DNA of 64,000 bases from SG8-30 sp963715485 (GTDB lineage: Bacteria; Pseudomonadota; Gammaproteobacteria; Steroidobacterales; Steroidobacteraceae): assembly GCA_963715485.1 (NCBI GenBank), contig OY970244.1, positions 2,046,001 through 2,110,000 of the forward strand, given 5' to 3'. The translations under genes were made by a program, and so were the position numbers. Of the stretch, positions 1 through 8,654 are shown piece after piece. Below the pieces are notes generated by a model. That model worked only from the letters and a program-made list of their open reading frames with translations. It ran no database searches and had not been told where the DNA came from. Every line of letters begins with the position of its first letter. Within the stretch, counting starts at the first letter, position 1.

Positions 1-785
1 GCGGGGCCAATCCGCTGATGCTGGAGACCCGGGCCGTGCTCGATGGAGACGAGTGGGTCATCAATGGCGACAAGTGGTTCACGACCGGCGCCGACGGCGC
101 GGCGCTGTGCATCGTCATGGCGGTGACCGACCCGGACGCCAGGCCGCATCAGCGCGCCAGCATGCTGCTGGTGCCGGTGGCCACGCCCGGATATCAGCTG
201 GTGCGCAACACACCGATCATGGGGCACGCTGGTATCGACCTGTTCTCGCACGGCGAGATTCGCTTCCAGGACTGTCGGGTTCCATTGGACAACCTGCTGG
301 GTCCCCGGGGCGAGGGCTTCCGGCTGGCGCAGGCACGCCTCGGCCCGGGGCGTATCCACCATTGCATGCGCTGGCTGGGGATCTGCGAACGTGCCATGGA
401 ACTGATGCTCAGGCGCGCCACGACCCGCGAGATCTCGCCGGACGGCAAGCTGCTGGCGGACAGCGACATCGTCAAGGAGTGGATCGCTGATTCAGCCGCC
501 GAGATCAGGGCGGCCAGGTTGATGGTCCTGCATACGGCCTGGCGCATCGAGCATGCGGGAGCGCGGGCCGCGCGGGACGAAGTCAGCATGATCAAATATT
601 ATGTTGCCGGCGTCTTGCAGCGGGTGCTGGATCGCGCCCTGCAGCTCCATGGTGGGCTCGGCATGACGGACTATACGGTGCTGGCGTGGTACTACCGGGA
701 GGAGCGGGCCGCGCGAATCTACGACGGACCTGACGAGGTACACAAACTGTCGGTGGCGCGTCGGCTACTGAAGTCGGTGACCTGA
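1..785 (+). CDS. Acyl-CoA dehydrogenase, 5'-truncated by the window edge
   Basis: C-terminal part of a flavin-dependent acyl-CoA dehydrogenase, which oxidises acyl-CoA to enoyl-CoA and passes electrons to ETF. The reading frame is open from base 3, and the residues before the first ATG (G-A-N-P-L at 3-17) continue the family's substrate-loop motif, so the true start lies outside the window. Visible features are the mid-domain stretch VINGDKWFTTGA, the helical C-terminal domain with LHGGLGMTD, and a terminal YDGPDEVHK motif typical of the ACAD10/11-like group. Its likely electron acceptor, etfAB, is encoded at the other end of the window. The substrate cannot be told from sequence. Confidence 0.9.
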   Translation, partial: GANPLMLETRAVLDGDEWVINGDKWFTTGADGAALCIVMAVTDPDARPHQRASMLLVPVATPGYQLVRNTPIMGHAGIDLFSHGEIRFQDCRVPLDNLLGPRGEGFRLAQARLGPGRIHHCMRWLGICERAMELMLRRATTREISPDGKLLADSDIVKEWIADSAAEIRAARLMVLHTAWRIEHAGARAARDEVSMIKYYVAGVLQRVLDRALQLHGGLGMTDYTVLAWYYREERAARIYDGPDEVHKLSVARRLLKSVT

Positions 786-831
786 TGTCTCGGCACGCCT
801 GGCGCCGGACCAAGCAGCAGGGACGCCAGTC

Positions 832-1665
832 TTGATCAGCCTCGCGACAGGGGACGTGGCGATGCTGGCTGCCATTGTCGCCGTAGCTGGCCTTGGCGCA
901 GGCGTTCTGGCCGGGCTGCTCGGAGTCGGCGGCGGCATCATTCTGGTCCCGGTGCTCGACTACGCATTCGGCGTCGTGGGTGTCTCGAATGAACTGCGCA
1001 TGCACCTGGCAGTAGGCACGTCGCTGGCATCGATCGTTCCGACCGCCATCGTTTCCGCCAGGGCACACCGCCTGCGCGGCGCAATCGATTCCGTTCTGGC
1101 GAGGCGCTGGTCGCCAGCAATCGCCTTGGGCGCGGCGCTCGGCGCGATCATCGCCTCCAGACTGGAGGGCCGCGCCCTGTCCGCGGTATTTGCGGCCGTT
1201 GCGCTGGTCGTGGCCGTGCGCATGATCTGGCACTCGGGGAAAGCTGCGGCCGGTGGGGATCGACAACCAATGCTTTCACGATGGCTACCGCTTCCGGTGG
1301 GCATTGGCATGGTGTCTGCGCTGATGGGCATTGGCGGCGGAACCCTGTCGGTGCCGGTAATGACCTGGCTGGGTCTGCCCGTGCACCGGGCGGTTGGCAC
1401 CTCTGCCTGGTTCGGGCTATGGATCGCGATCCCCGCGGCCTTGGGCTACGCCTGGCTTGGAGCGGGACTACCAGGTCTGCCAGCCCTGAGTCTCGGCTAC
1501 GTCAATGTACTGGCGCTGGCGGTGCTGTTGCCGAGCACGGTCGTCGCCGCCCCGCTTGGGGCGAGAATCGCCCATGGTTTGTCCCGCAAGCAGCTGAGCC
1601 TGGCCTTTGGCGCCTTCCTGTTGCTGACCTCCGCCAGAATGGTGTACCGGACTCTGGCGGGCTAG
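832..1665 (+). CDS. TauE/SafE-family sulfite/anion exporter
   Basis: Integral membrane protein of about 277 residues with two homologous halves. Each half carries the family's glycine-rich signature: GLLGVGGGIILVPVL near residue 30 and LMGIGGGTLSVPVM near residue 163. TauE/SafE proteins move sulfite, sulfoacetate or other small organic anions across the inner membrane; the substrate here is unknown. The first possible start is TTG 832; ATG 862 is in frame and would lose 10 residues before the first membrane helix. It follows the acyl-CoA dehydrogenase by 46 bp and may be cotranscribed. Confidence 0.85.
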   Translation: MISLATGDVAMLAAIVAVAGLGAGVLAGLLGVGGGIILVPVLDYAFGVVGVSNELRMHLAVGTSLASIVPTAIVSARAHRLRGAIDSVLARRWSPAIALGAALGAIIASRLEGRALSAVFAAVALVVAVRMIWHSGKAAAGGDRQPMLSRWLPLPVGIGMVSALMGIGGGTLSVPVMTWLGLPVHRAVGTSAWFGLWIAIPAALGYAWLGAGLPGLPALSLGYVNVLALAVLLPSTVVAAPLGARIAHGLSRKQLSLAFGAFLLLTSARMVYRTLAG

Positions 1666-1810
1666 GTCGGCATCCTCGGTTCATCGCGCGTTCAGCCGCC
1701 GGCATTGATGATTACCCGCCATTGCAGGACGGTTAGGACTGTCCTATAACTCACGCGAGCCTGTCGCGCAGCCATCCGTGGCTCCGCGATGCACTTCGAA
1801 GGAGAGTTCC

Positions 1811-2035
1811 ATGTCCGGGAGTGTCGTCAGCCGATACGCAGCGATTTCCCTGATCGCGGGCGCCGTCTTCTTGCCCGCCGCCCATGGCGCGGATGCCCGA
1901 CCCAACGCCGACGAAGAGTGCGTCATGAAGTGTGACATCGAGGCGGACAAGTGCATGGAGAAGGCCGGTGCGGACGAGGACAAGGCCAAGGCCTGCGACG
2001 ACCGGTATACCGAGTGCCTGAACAAGTGCAAGTGA
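1811..2035 (+). CDS. Small secreted cysteine-rich protein
   Basis: A 74-residue precursor. ATG 1811 follows a clear GGAG ribosome site and opens a signal peptide (hydrophobic AAISLIAGAVFLPAA, likely cleavage after AHG). The mature part is about 50 charged residues with CX3C pairs at both ends (CVMKC and CLNKC) and two further Cys between. This pattern suggests two short helices joined by disulfides in the periplasm. I do not recognise the family and assign no function. It is monocistronic in appearance. Confidence 0.7.
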   Translation: MSGSVVSRYAAISLIAGAVFLPAAHGADARPNADEECVMKCDIEADKCMEKAGADEDKAKACDDRYTECLNKCK

Positions 2036-2123
2036 AGGGTTTTCTGCCGGCTGCGCCGGCCGCTCCGCGGTATACCAGTAGCTTCAATTGACGGGCCATC
2101 GGGTGTCGTCCCCCGGACAACAA

Positions 2124-2948
2124 ATGATGGCGCCTTGGGCCGCGTGCGGAGTTGTTTCCTTGACTACGGATTTCGGCTCCGCGGAGCCGTTTGTCGGCCT
2201 GGTCAAGGCACAGATACTCGGGCGCCATCCCGACGCATCGATTGTCGACCTGACTCACGACGTCGCTGCGTTCGAGACCGAGGCAGCCGCATTCTGGATA
2301 GAGCGTAGTTTCCGGTACTTTCCACCTGGCTCCGTTCATGTCGTCGTGGTCGACCCAGGGGTCGGGACAGATCGACGGATTCTCGCCGTGTTGCTTGACG
2401 GGCACCTGTTGCTGGCCCCCGACAATGGGGTCCTTGGCCGGATTGCAGCGATGCCGGGGGCCCTTGTTCGCGCCTTCAGTGCCGGCCACCTGAGCGGCTT
2501 GGCGTTGCCGGAACCGAGCGCCACCTTTCACGGCCGGGACCTGTTCGGACCCCTGGCGGGCGAACTGGCGGCCGGCCGTGTCCGGTTTCAGGCCTTGGGC
2601 AGGTCCTGCGATGACTGGGTCAGAGCCACCTGGGACGGGCCGGTGGTTGAGACAGATCGCATCCTAGGCCGAGTCATTATCGTCGATCGATTTGGTAATT
2701 GTTTCAGTAATATAGATGCTGAATCTCTAAAAAGTTCTGAAGTGAAGTCGGTGCGTTTCGGGGTCCATGAATTGCCCCTGGCGCGGACCTACGGCGACCA
2801 CCCCGCGGGCACCGGAATCGCGCTTGTCAATGCGTTCGGGGTGCTTGAGGCTGCCTGTGTGGCAGGACGCGCCGACGATCGCCTGGCGCTAGGTCTTGGC
2901 GCGCCGGTCGAGGTTCGGCTTCGCGGCCCGGACCCTGGCTGGACCTGA
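2124..2948 (+). CDS. SAM hydroxide adenosyltransferase (SAM hydrolase, DUF62 family)
   Basis: About 274 residues from ATG 2124 (TTG 2088 and ATG 2127 are alternatives). The family cleaves S-adenosylmethionine with water to adenosine and methionine. Seen here are the N-terminal SLTTDFG substrate motif, DPGVGTDRR carrying the catalytic Asp and an Arg seven residues later, and the FHGRD histidine. Together these make the Asp-Arg-His triad of archaeal and bacterial DUF62 enzymes rather than a halogenase. The C-terminal beta-barrel motif DRFGNCFSN is also present. Its role in the cell is unknown; it could limit SAM in an organism that also has a SAM riboswitch at 14.8 kb. Confidence 0.85.
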   Translation: MMAPWAACGVVSLTTDFGSAEPFVGLVKAQILGRHPDASIVDLTHDVAAFETEAAAFWIERSFRYFPPGSVHVVVVDPGVGTDRRILAVLLDGHLLLAPDNGVLGRIAAMPGALVRAFSAGHLSGLALPEPSATFHGRDLFGPLAGELAAGRVRFQALGRSCDDWVRATWDGPVVETDRILGRVIIVDRFGNCFSNIDAESLKSSEVKSVRFGVHELPLARTYGDHPAGTGIALVNAFGVLEAACVAGRADDRLALGLGAPVEVRLRGPDPGWT

Positions 2949-2970
2949 GCTGTCAGCTCGATCGAGCCAG

Positions 2971-2998
2971 TTGAACTGTCCCGCAGTTCGTATATATT
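2971..2998 (+). promoter_or_regulatory. Sigma-70-like promoter for the small protein at 3062
   Basis: TTGAAC at 2971-2976 and TATATT at 2993-2998 are separated by 16 bp. They lie in an otherwise empty 113-bp gap directly before the small gene at 3062. Assigned by consensus match only. Confidence 0.5.
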
Positions 2999-3061
2999 GC
3001 GCTGCCAGCGACGCGTCAGCTTTGACGCTCAGGACCTTGAATCAACTGAGATTTCAGCTTC

Positions 3062-3271
3062 ATGAGCGAGCGCGACGAATTCAGCCTCGATGACGATTTC
3101 TCTGCGGACAACGAAGAGGATCTGGATAAGTTCATCGTTGTTGGCGACCGGAAGAAGCCCAAGCCAGGGTGGACGTCTCCGCAGGCCGCCTGGAGCAGGC
3201 TCGAAGATGTACTGGCGGAGCGTCGTCTCGCACGCGAGCTGAAGGACGACTACGACGTAGAAGAAGCCTGA
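3062..3271 (+). CDS. Small acidic protein, PA3496-like putative regulatory family
   Basis: A 69-residue protein with a strongly acidic first third (SLDDDFSADNEEDLD), a basic linker (DRKKPKPGW) and a C-terminal helix WSRLEDVLAERRLARELKDDY. The RxxLEDxLxERRLxREL helix resembles the PA3496 family of small gammaproteobacterial proteins annotated as putative regulators. There is no signal peptide or membrane segment. It has its own promoter-like sequence upstream and a rho-independent terminator downstream, so it appears monocistronic. The function is unknown. Confidence 0.6.
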   Translation: MSERDEFSLDDDFSADNEEDLDKFIVVGDRKKPKPGWTSPQAAWSRLEDVLAERRLARELKDDYDVEEA

Positions 3272-3290
3272 CGACCAGATGGCGCAGGTC

Positions 3291-3324
3291 TGGGCCGTGC
3301 ACCCTAGGTGCCCGGTCTTTTTTT
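3291..3324 (+). terminator. Rho-independent terminator
   Basis: A stem built on GCACC (3299-3303) and GGTGC (3307-3311), with further GC-rich pairing outside, is followed by seven T (3318-3324). It ends the small gene at 3062. Confidence 0.75.
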
Positions 3325-3424
3325 GTCGCGGCTGCTGAGCTAAGCGCGACAGCCACCACGCTGCAATGCAAAATGAGCGTACGGGACAGACGCCGAGTAC
3401 GGCGATGGAATCAGGAACAGCTCG

Positions 3425-6010
3425 ATGACGGTTGCAGCAGGATCTCCCTGGGTCGTTCTCAAGTTTGGAGGGACCAGCGTTTCCTCCCTTGCCAACTGGG
3501 AGAACATTGCCGCGGTGATCCGCAAGCGCCTCGCCGCCGGCGAGGCGCCCGTCATCGTTCACTCGGCACTGTCCAAGATCACTGACTTGCTGGAAACCCT
3601 TCTGCAACGTGCCCTTGCAGCAGATCAGGCGGAGACGCTCGCGACGATCCGGGTCCGTCATCAGGAACTGGCGCAAGAGCTTGGCATCGACCTGCCTGCA
3701 GGCGTCGAGCGGCATCTCGCGGACCTCGAAAAGATCGCGGCGGGCGTGGCACTCGTGAGCGAGGTGAGCGACCGCGTTCGTGCGCGGGTGATGTCCACGG
3801 GCGAGTTGATGGCGACCGAAATCGGCGCAGCGTTCCTGAACTCGCGTGGAATTCCGACGACGCTGGTCGACGCGCGCGGCATCCTCAGGTCGGTCGAGCG
3901 ACGCGACGCTTCGGATCGCGCGTCCCTGCTTTCGGCAACCTGTGAATTCGAGTTCGAGGAGGGGGTCGCAGCCAGGCTTGCCGCGTTCGGTACGGTCATT
4001 CTCACGCAGGGATTCATCGCTTCCGACGAAGACGGGCATACGGTGTTGCTCGGTCGTGGCGGCTCGGATACCTCCGCCGCCTACGTCGCCGCCAAACTGG
4101 CGGCGGCGCGGCTCGAGATCTGGACCGACGTGCCGGGTATGTTTTCGGCCAATCCCCGCGCCGTGCCCAGCGCCAGGCTGCTCAAGTCCCTTCACTACGA
4201 CGAGGCCCAGGAAATCGCGACCAACGGCGCCAAGGTCCTGCACCCGCGCTGCATCCTTCCCGTGCGTCAGGCGGGCATTCCCCTGCATGTCCACGCGACC
4301 CAGAGCCCGGAGACAGAGGGAACGGTCATCAGCGCCCAGCCCGCCGACAGCGGCGCGCAGGTCAAGGCCATCGCGATTCGCAAGGGCATCACCCTGGTGT
4401 CAATGGACAGTCCCGGCATGTGGCACCAGGTCGGGTTCCTGGCTGACGCCTTCCAGATTTTCAAGGAACACGGGCTGTCAGTCGACCTGATCTCGACCTC
4501 CGAAACGAACGTCACGGTCACCCTCGACCCGCAGGCGAACACGCTCGACGAATCAGTACTCGATGCGCTTATCGCGGATCTTTCGGGCCTCTGCCGCGTC
4601 AAGCTGATCGGACCCTGCGCATCGCTATCCCTGCTAGGCCGGAATATCCGGGCGATCATCCACCAGCTGGGCGAGGCGTTCGAGCTGTTCGAGGAGCACA
4701 AGATCTACCTGGTCAGCCAGGCGGCCAACGACCTTAACTTCACCTTCGTGATCGACGAGGCGCAGGGTGATCGACTGGTCTCGCAGCTCCATGACCTGCT
4801 GATTCGAGCGACCGTTGCGGATCCGGTGATGGGCCCAACCTGGGAACAGCTGTACGAGCCCCGCAAGTCGGCGTCGGAAGACGCGGCCTGGTGGCGGGTC
4901 CGGCGTCGCGAATTGATGGCCGTATTCGGTGACCGCGAGGCCGCCTATGTCTACGACCTGGCCACGGTCGAGGTGCAGGCCCGCTCACTGGCCGGGATGA
5001 ATTCGCTGTCCCGTGCCCTCTATGCGATCAAGGCAAACCCGCATCCGCAGGTACTGAAGCAGGTCGCCTCGGCCGGGTTGTCGTTCGAGTGTGTTTCGCG
5101 CGCCGAGGTCGAGCGCGTACTGGAGACACTGCCCGGCATGGACCGGGACCGAATCCTGTTCACGCCGAACTTCGCGCCCCGCAGCGAATACGCCTGGGCA
5201 CTCGATCAGGGCATCCGCCTGACTGTCGACAATCTTTATGTGTTGCGCGCCTGGCCCGAACTGTTTCGCGGTAGCGAGCTGTTCGTACGCGTCGATACCG
5301 GGCGCGGGCACGGGCACCACCAGCATGTCCGCACCGCCGGCGCGCATTCGAAATTCGGCGTGCCGGTCTTCGAGATCGAAGACCTCAAGATCGCCGCGGA
5401 CACGGCGGGCGCCCGGATCCTGGGACTGCATGCCCACACGGGCAGTGGCAACTTCGACATTCCCATGTGGATCGAGACAGCCCAGGCCCTGGTCGAAGCC
5501 GCCGCGAAGCTGCCAGACGTCACCACCCTCGACCTCGGCGGCGGGCTCGGTGTGCCGGATCGCTCGGGCAGGCTGCCCGTCGATCTTGCCGCACTTGATG
5601 CCGCCCTGCAGTCGTTCCGGAGTTCACATCCGGAATATGAGCTCTGGCTCGAGCCCGGCCGTTATGTCGTGGCCGCAGCCGGCGTGCTGCTGGCGCGGGT
5701 TACGCAGCTGAAGGGAAAGGGCGCCGTTCGTTACCTTGGCGTCGCGACCGGGATGAATTCGCTGATCAGGCCTGCGCTGTACGGAGCGCACCACGAAATC
5801 CTCAACCTCTCGCGCCTCGACGAGGCTGGAGAACACATGTTCACGGTCGTCGGGCCGATTTGCGAGAGCGGCGACGTTCTCGGCCGGGACCGACTGCTGC
5901 CAGCGAGCCGCGAGGGGGACGTGCTGCTGATCGCCAACGCCGGCGCCTACGGGCATGTCATGAGCTCCCACTACAACCTGCGTGAACCGGCCGTGGAACT
6001 GCTTCTTTGA
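3425..6010 (+). CDS. lysAC: Bifunctional aspartate kinase / diaminopimelate decarboxylase
   Basis: An 861-residue fusion joining the first and last steps of lysine synthesis. Residues 1 to about 470 are an aspartokinase with KFGGTSVSS near the N-terminus, the GRGGSDTSA nucleotide/aspartate motif and C-terminal ACT regulatory repeats. Residues about 480-861 are a PLP-dependent meso-DAP decarboxylase (fold III) with the PLP lysine in YAIKANPHP (about K536), HTGSGNFD, LEPGRY and the cross-subunit CESGD motif (about 812). The fusion is known from Xanthomonadales and relatives. ATG 3425 has an AGGA site 8 bp upstream. The next gene overlaps its stop, so the two are translationally coupled. Confidence 0.95.
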   Translation: MTVAAGSPWVVLKFGGTSVSSLANWENIAAVIRKRLAAGEAPVIVHSALSKITDLLETLLQRALAADQAETLATIRVRHQELAQELGIDLPAGVERHLADLEKIAAGVALVSEVSDRVRARVMSTGELMATEIGAAFLNSRGIPTTLVDARGILRSVERRDASDRASLLSATCEFEFEEGVAARLAAFGTVILTQGFIASDEDGHTVLLGRGGSDTSAAYVAAKLAAARLEIWTDVPGMFSANPRAVPSARLLKSLHYDEAQEIATNGAKVLHPRCILPVRQAGIPLHVHATQSPETEGTVISAQPADSGAQVKAIAIRKGITLVSMDSPGMWHQVGFLADAFQIFKEHGLSVDLISTSETNVTVTLDPQANTLDESVLDALIADLSGLCRVKLIGPCASLSLLGRNIRAIIHQLGEAFELFEEHKIYLVSQAANDLNFTFVIDEAQGDRLVSQLHDLLIRATVADPVMGPTWEQLYEPRKSASEDAAWWRVRRRELMAVFGDREAAYVYDLATVEVQARSLAGMNSLSRALYAIKANPHPQVLKQVASAGLSFECVSRAEVERVLETLPGMDRDRILFTPNFAPRSEYAWALDQGIRLTVDNLYVLRAWPELFRGSELFVRVDTGRGHGHHQHVRTAGAHSKFGVPVFEIEDLKIAADTAGARILGLHAHTGSGNFDIPMWIETAQALVEAAAKLPDVTTLDLGGGLGVPDRSGRLPVDLAALDAALQSFRSSHPEYELWLEPGRYVVAAAGVLLARVTQLKGKGAVRYLGVATGMNSLIRPALYGAHHEILNLSRLDEAGEHMFTVVGPICESGDVLGRDRLLPASREGDVLLIANAGAYGHVMSSHYNLREPAVELLL

Positions 6011-7215
6011 AGCCCCCGGGGTCGGCGGTGACACCAGGCTCGCTGGCGAGCGCACTGCCGCGAACCGTCGTCGCACTCGGCCTCGTCTCGCTTGCCAACG
6101 ACGCAGCGAGCGAAATGGTGACACCCCTCCTGCCCGTCTTCCTCACGGCGACGCTTGGCGCCGGTCCGGCCGTAGTCGGCCTGATCGAGGGTGTTGCAGA
6201 GGCCACTGCCAGCATCCTGAAGGTCGTTTCCGGCCGGCTGGCCGACCGGGGTACCGGAGCGAAGCGGCTGGTGCTGGCGGGATACGGAGCGTCGACCGTC
6301 GCGAGGCCACTGATCGGCCTGGCGCTCGGATGGAGCTGGGTACTGGGGCTGCGTTTTCTTGACCGGGTCGGAAAGGGAATCCGGACAGCGCCGCGCGACG
6401 CGATGATTGCCGCTGCGGTTCCGACGGCAGTGCTCGGTCGCGCCTTCGGATTCCATCGGGCGATGGACCATGCCGGCGCCGTCGTGGGTCCACTCGCGGC
6501 CTTCTCGCTGCTGGCGCTGGGCGCCGATCTCGAGCACGTCTTTCTCTGGTCGATCGTACCCGGCGCGATTGTCCTGGGCGTGATCCTGTTCGGGTTGCCA
6601 GCTGACGGCCCGGCGAGGGTATCCGTTCCGCCGCCACTTTCATTCCGCGCACTCGACCTGCGACTCAGGGCACTGTTGCTGGCCGCGGGCTTGCTCGCAC
6701 TGGCGGCCCTTCCCGAAGTATTCATGGTCCTCTGGGCCACCGCATCCGGTTTGCCCATCGCCATGGTCCCGCTGGCCTGGGCACTTGCCAGCGCAGTCAA
6801 GATGCTGATCGCCATGCCGGCCGGGCAATTGTCGGACCGGTTCGGAAGGATCCCGGTTCTTCTTGCCGGCTGGTCGCTACGGGTGGCATTGCTGCTGCTG
6901 CTGGCGACTATCGTGACGACCGGGGCGTGGGTCTGGGTGCTCTTTGTCGCCTATTCAGCCTCGCTGGCCGTGACCGAGGCACCAGAGAGATCCCTGGTCG
7001 GTGATGCCGCGCCGAGCGGACTCAAGGGGACCGCCTTCGGCGTCTATCATTTTGTCACGGGCATGTTTGCACTGCCGGGGGCGTTCATGCTCGGGCTGAT
7101 CTGGCAGGAGTTCGGTGCGTCCGCCGCCTTCCGCACGGCCGCTGGAGTCACGGTGGCGGCCGCCATGGTGATGATCTTGACGCTCTACGCAGGGCGGCGC
7201 CCGACACCAGCCTGA
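6007..7215 (+). CDS. MFS transporter
   Basis: A 402-residue major-facilitator protein with about 12 membrane helices. The loop motif GRLADRGTGAKRL after TM2 and RFLDRVGKGIRTAPRDAMI are typical of a drug/metabolite efflux subgroup. It starts at TTG 6007 inside the TGA of lysAC (4-bp overlap), which implies coupled expression. Export of lysine, DAP or another pathway product is possible from context, but nothing in the sequence proves the substrate. Confidence 0.85.
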   Translation: MKPPGSAVTPGSLASALPRTVVALGLVSLANDAASEMVTPLLPVFLTATLGAGPAVVGLIEGVAEATASILKVVSGRLADRGTGAKRLVLAGYGASTVARPLIGLALGWSWVLGLRFLDRVGKGIRTAPRDAMIAAAVPTAVLGRAFGFHRAMDHAGAVVGPLAAFSLLALGADLEHVFLWSIVPGAIVLGVILFGLPADGPARVSVPPPLSFRALDLRLRALLLAAGLLALAALPEVFMVLWATASGLPIAMVPLAWALASAVKMLIAMPAGQLSDRFGRIPVLLAGWSLRVALLLLLATIVTTGAWVWVLFVAYSASLAVTEAPERSLVGDAAPSGLKGTAFGVYHFVTGMFALPGAFMLGLIWQEFGASAAFRTAAGVTVAAAMVMILTLYAGRRPTPA

Positions 7216-7239
7216 GTGGCGCTCGTGCTACCTGCGGGT

Positions 7240-7890
7240 TCAGTCGGACGCCGCGGCGGCGGCCTTCCGGTTCTCGTGCCGTAACTCGAGTTCCGCCGCG
7301 ACTGTTGCGAGCGACAGTCCACGTTGCCTGAGCAGCAGCAGCAGGTGGTAGAGCAGGTCGGCGGTCTCACTGACGACCTTGTCGTCGTCGCTGCCTACCG
7401 CAGCCAGTGCCACCTCGACGCCTTCCTCGCCGATCTTCTGCGCGATCCGGCTCCTTCCCTGCGAAAAAAGTTCTGCGGTATAGCTTCCTTCCGGGCTACG
7501 TGCTATCCGGTCGGCAAGGATCTGCTCGAGTCTCGGCAGAAACGCCAGGTCCGTGACCATCGGCCGGCCAGAGCGCGGAAAACAGGTAGGGGCGCCGGTG
7601 TGGCAAACCGGGCCCGCTGGCTTGGCGAGTACCAGCAAGGTGTCCGCGTCGCAGTCGCCGCTGACTGAGACCACGTCGAGAAAATTTCCGGAGGTCTCGC
7701 CCTTGGTCCAGAGCGATCCTCGCGTCCGGCTGAAGAAAGTGACGCGCCCCTCGCTTAGCGTCAGCTGCAGCGATTCAGGGCTCATGAATCCCACCATCAG
7801 GACTTCGCCGGTATCAGCATCCTGGATGACCGCGGGCAACAATCCGCCGCCCTTGTCCCAGTCGAGCGCAGCGATCTGCTCGGGTTTCAT
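7240..7890 (-). CDS. hisIE: Phosphoribosyl-AMP cyclohydrolase / phosphoribosyl-ATP pyrophosphatase
   Basis: A 216-residue fusion for steps 2 and 3 of histidine synthesis. Residues 1 to about 110 are the zinc-dependent cyclohydrolase with GDCDADTLL and the Cys ligands in PVCHTGAPTCF. Residues about 115-216 are the MazG-like pyrophosphatase with GEEGVEVALA. It is the last gene of the his operon; its ATG overlaps the hisF TGA by 4 bp. It converges on the MFS gene with a 24-bp gap in which I see no terminator. Confidence 0.95.
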   Translation of the reverse strand: MKPEQIAALDWDKGGGLLPAVIQDADTGEVLMVGFMSPESLQLTLSEGRVTFFSRTRGSLWTKGETSGNFLDVVSVSGDCDADTLLVLAKPAGPVCHTGAPTCFPRSGRPMVTDLAFLPRLEQILADRIARSPEGSYTAELFSQGRSRIAQKIGEEGVEVALAAVGSDDDKVVSETADLLYHLLLLLRQRGLSLATVAAELELRHENRKAAAAASD

Positions 7891-8654
7891 GGCCTGACCT
7901 CGATGTGTTCGGACCTAAGGTAAGCCTTGAGATCCGGTATGGCTATCTGCGCAGTGTGAAATACGCTGGCGGCCAGCGCCCCGTCGACGCGCGCCTGCCT
8001 GAATACCGCCGCAAAGTGCTCAGGGGCGCCGGCGCCCCCGGATGCGATCAACGGTACGCTGGTCACCGCGCGCACCGCTGCCAGCTGCCCGATGTCGTAA
8101 CCTTGCCGCACGCCGTCGACATTCATGCAGTTCAGGACGATTTCGCCGGCGCCGCGTGCCTGTGCCTCACGCACCCAGTCAAGCGTCAGGCGTTCCGATT
8201 CGAGCGTACGGTCGGGGTCGCCGGTGTATTGGTATACCCGCCAGTCATCGCCGCTCAGGCGGCTGTCCACGCCCAGTACGACACATTGCGCACCGAAGCG
8301 CCGCGCCAGCTCGTCGATCAATTCGGGCCGCTCCAGGGCGGGGGAGTTGACCGAGATCTTCTCGGCGCCGGCAGCGAGGACCTGCTCGGCGTCGGCGACA
8401 CTGCGGATGCCGCCGGCGACACAGAAGGGAATGTCCAGTACCTCGCCAACCCGGCTGATCCAGCTGCGATCGACTGAACGGCCCTGGGGGCTCGCGGTAA
8501 TGTCGTAGAAGACGAGCTCGTCTGCACCCTCGTCGCGGTACCGCGCGGCCAGGTCAATGATTTCGCCCACGACGCGATGGTCGCGGAAGCGGACGCCCTT
8601 GACGACCTGCCCGTCGCGGACGTCAAGGCACGGAATTATGCGCCGGGCAAGAAT
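7887..8654 (-). CDS. hisF: Imidazole glycerol phosphate synthase, cyclase subunit (apparent ATT start)
   Basis: A TIM-barrel cyclase of 255 residues that pairs with HisH to make IGP and AICAR. Reading upstream of the first conventional start (GTG 8570) in the same frame gives the conserved first strand, ending in RRIIPCLDVRDG, with an ATT codon at 8654-8652 exactly where Met1 belongs. With this start the catalytic Asp falls at residue 11, as in well-studied HisF. A GAGGAG ribosome site lies 8 bp before ATT. GTG 8570 would delete strand 1 and Asp11, so it cannot be the functional start. The 5' end overlaps hisA by 19 bp. A sequencing error (ATG to ATT) is the alternative. Confidence 0.9.
   Translation of the reverse strand: MLARRIIPCLDVRDGQVVKGVRFRDHRVVGEIIDLAARYRDEGADELVFYDITASPQGRSVDRSWISRVGEVLDIPFCVAGGIRSVADAEQVLAAGAEKISVNSPALERPELIDELARRFGAQCVVLGVDSRLSGDDWRVYQYTGDPDRTLESERLTLDWVREAQARGAGEIVLNCMNVDGVRQGYDIGQLAAVRAVTSVPLIASGGAGAPEHFAAVFRQARVDGALAASVFHTAQIAIPDLKAYLRSEHIEVRP

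Noticed and set aside
2003..2075. GGTATACC-type palindromes near 2005 and 2069
   Set aside because: They differ from TGTATACA in the outer bases; the first is within a coding region and neither is near regulon-type genes.
3029..4294. A 421-codon minus-strand frame across the lysAC start
   Set aside because: Antisense to lysAC and the small gene at 3062; low-complexity Arg/Gly-rich translation typical of shadow frames.
8568..8570. GTG 8570 as the hisF start
   Set aside because: It would remove the first barrel strand and the catalytic Asp11, which are encoded upstream in the same frame.
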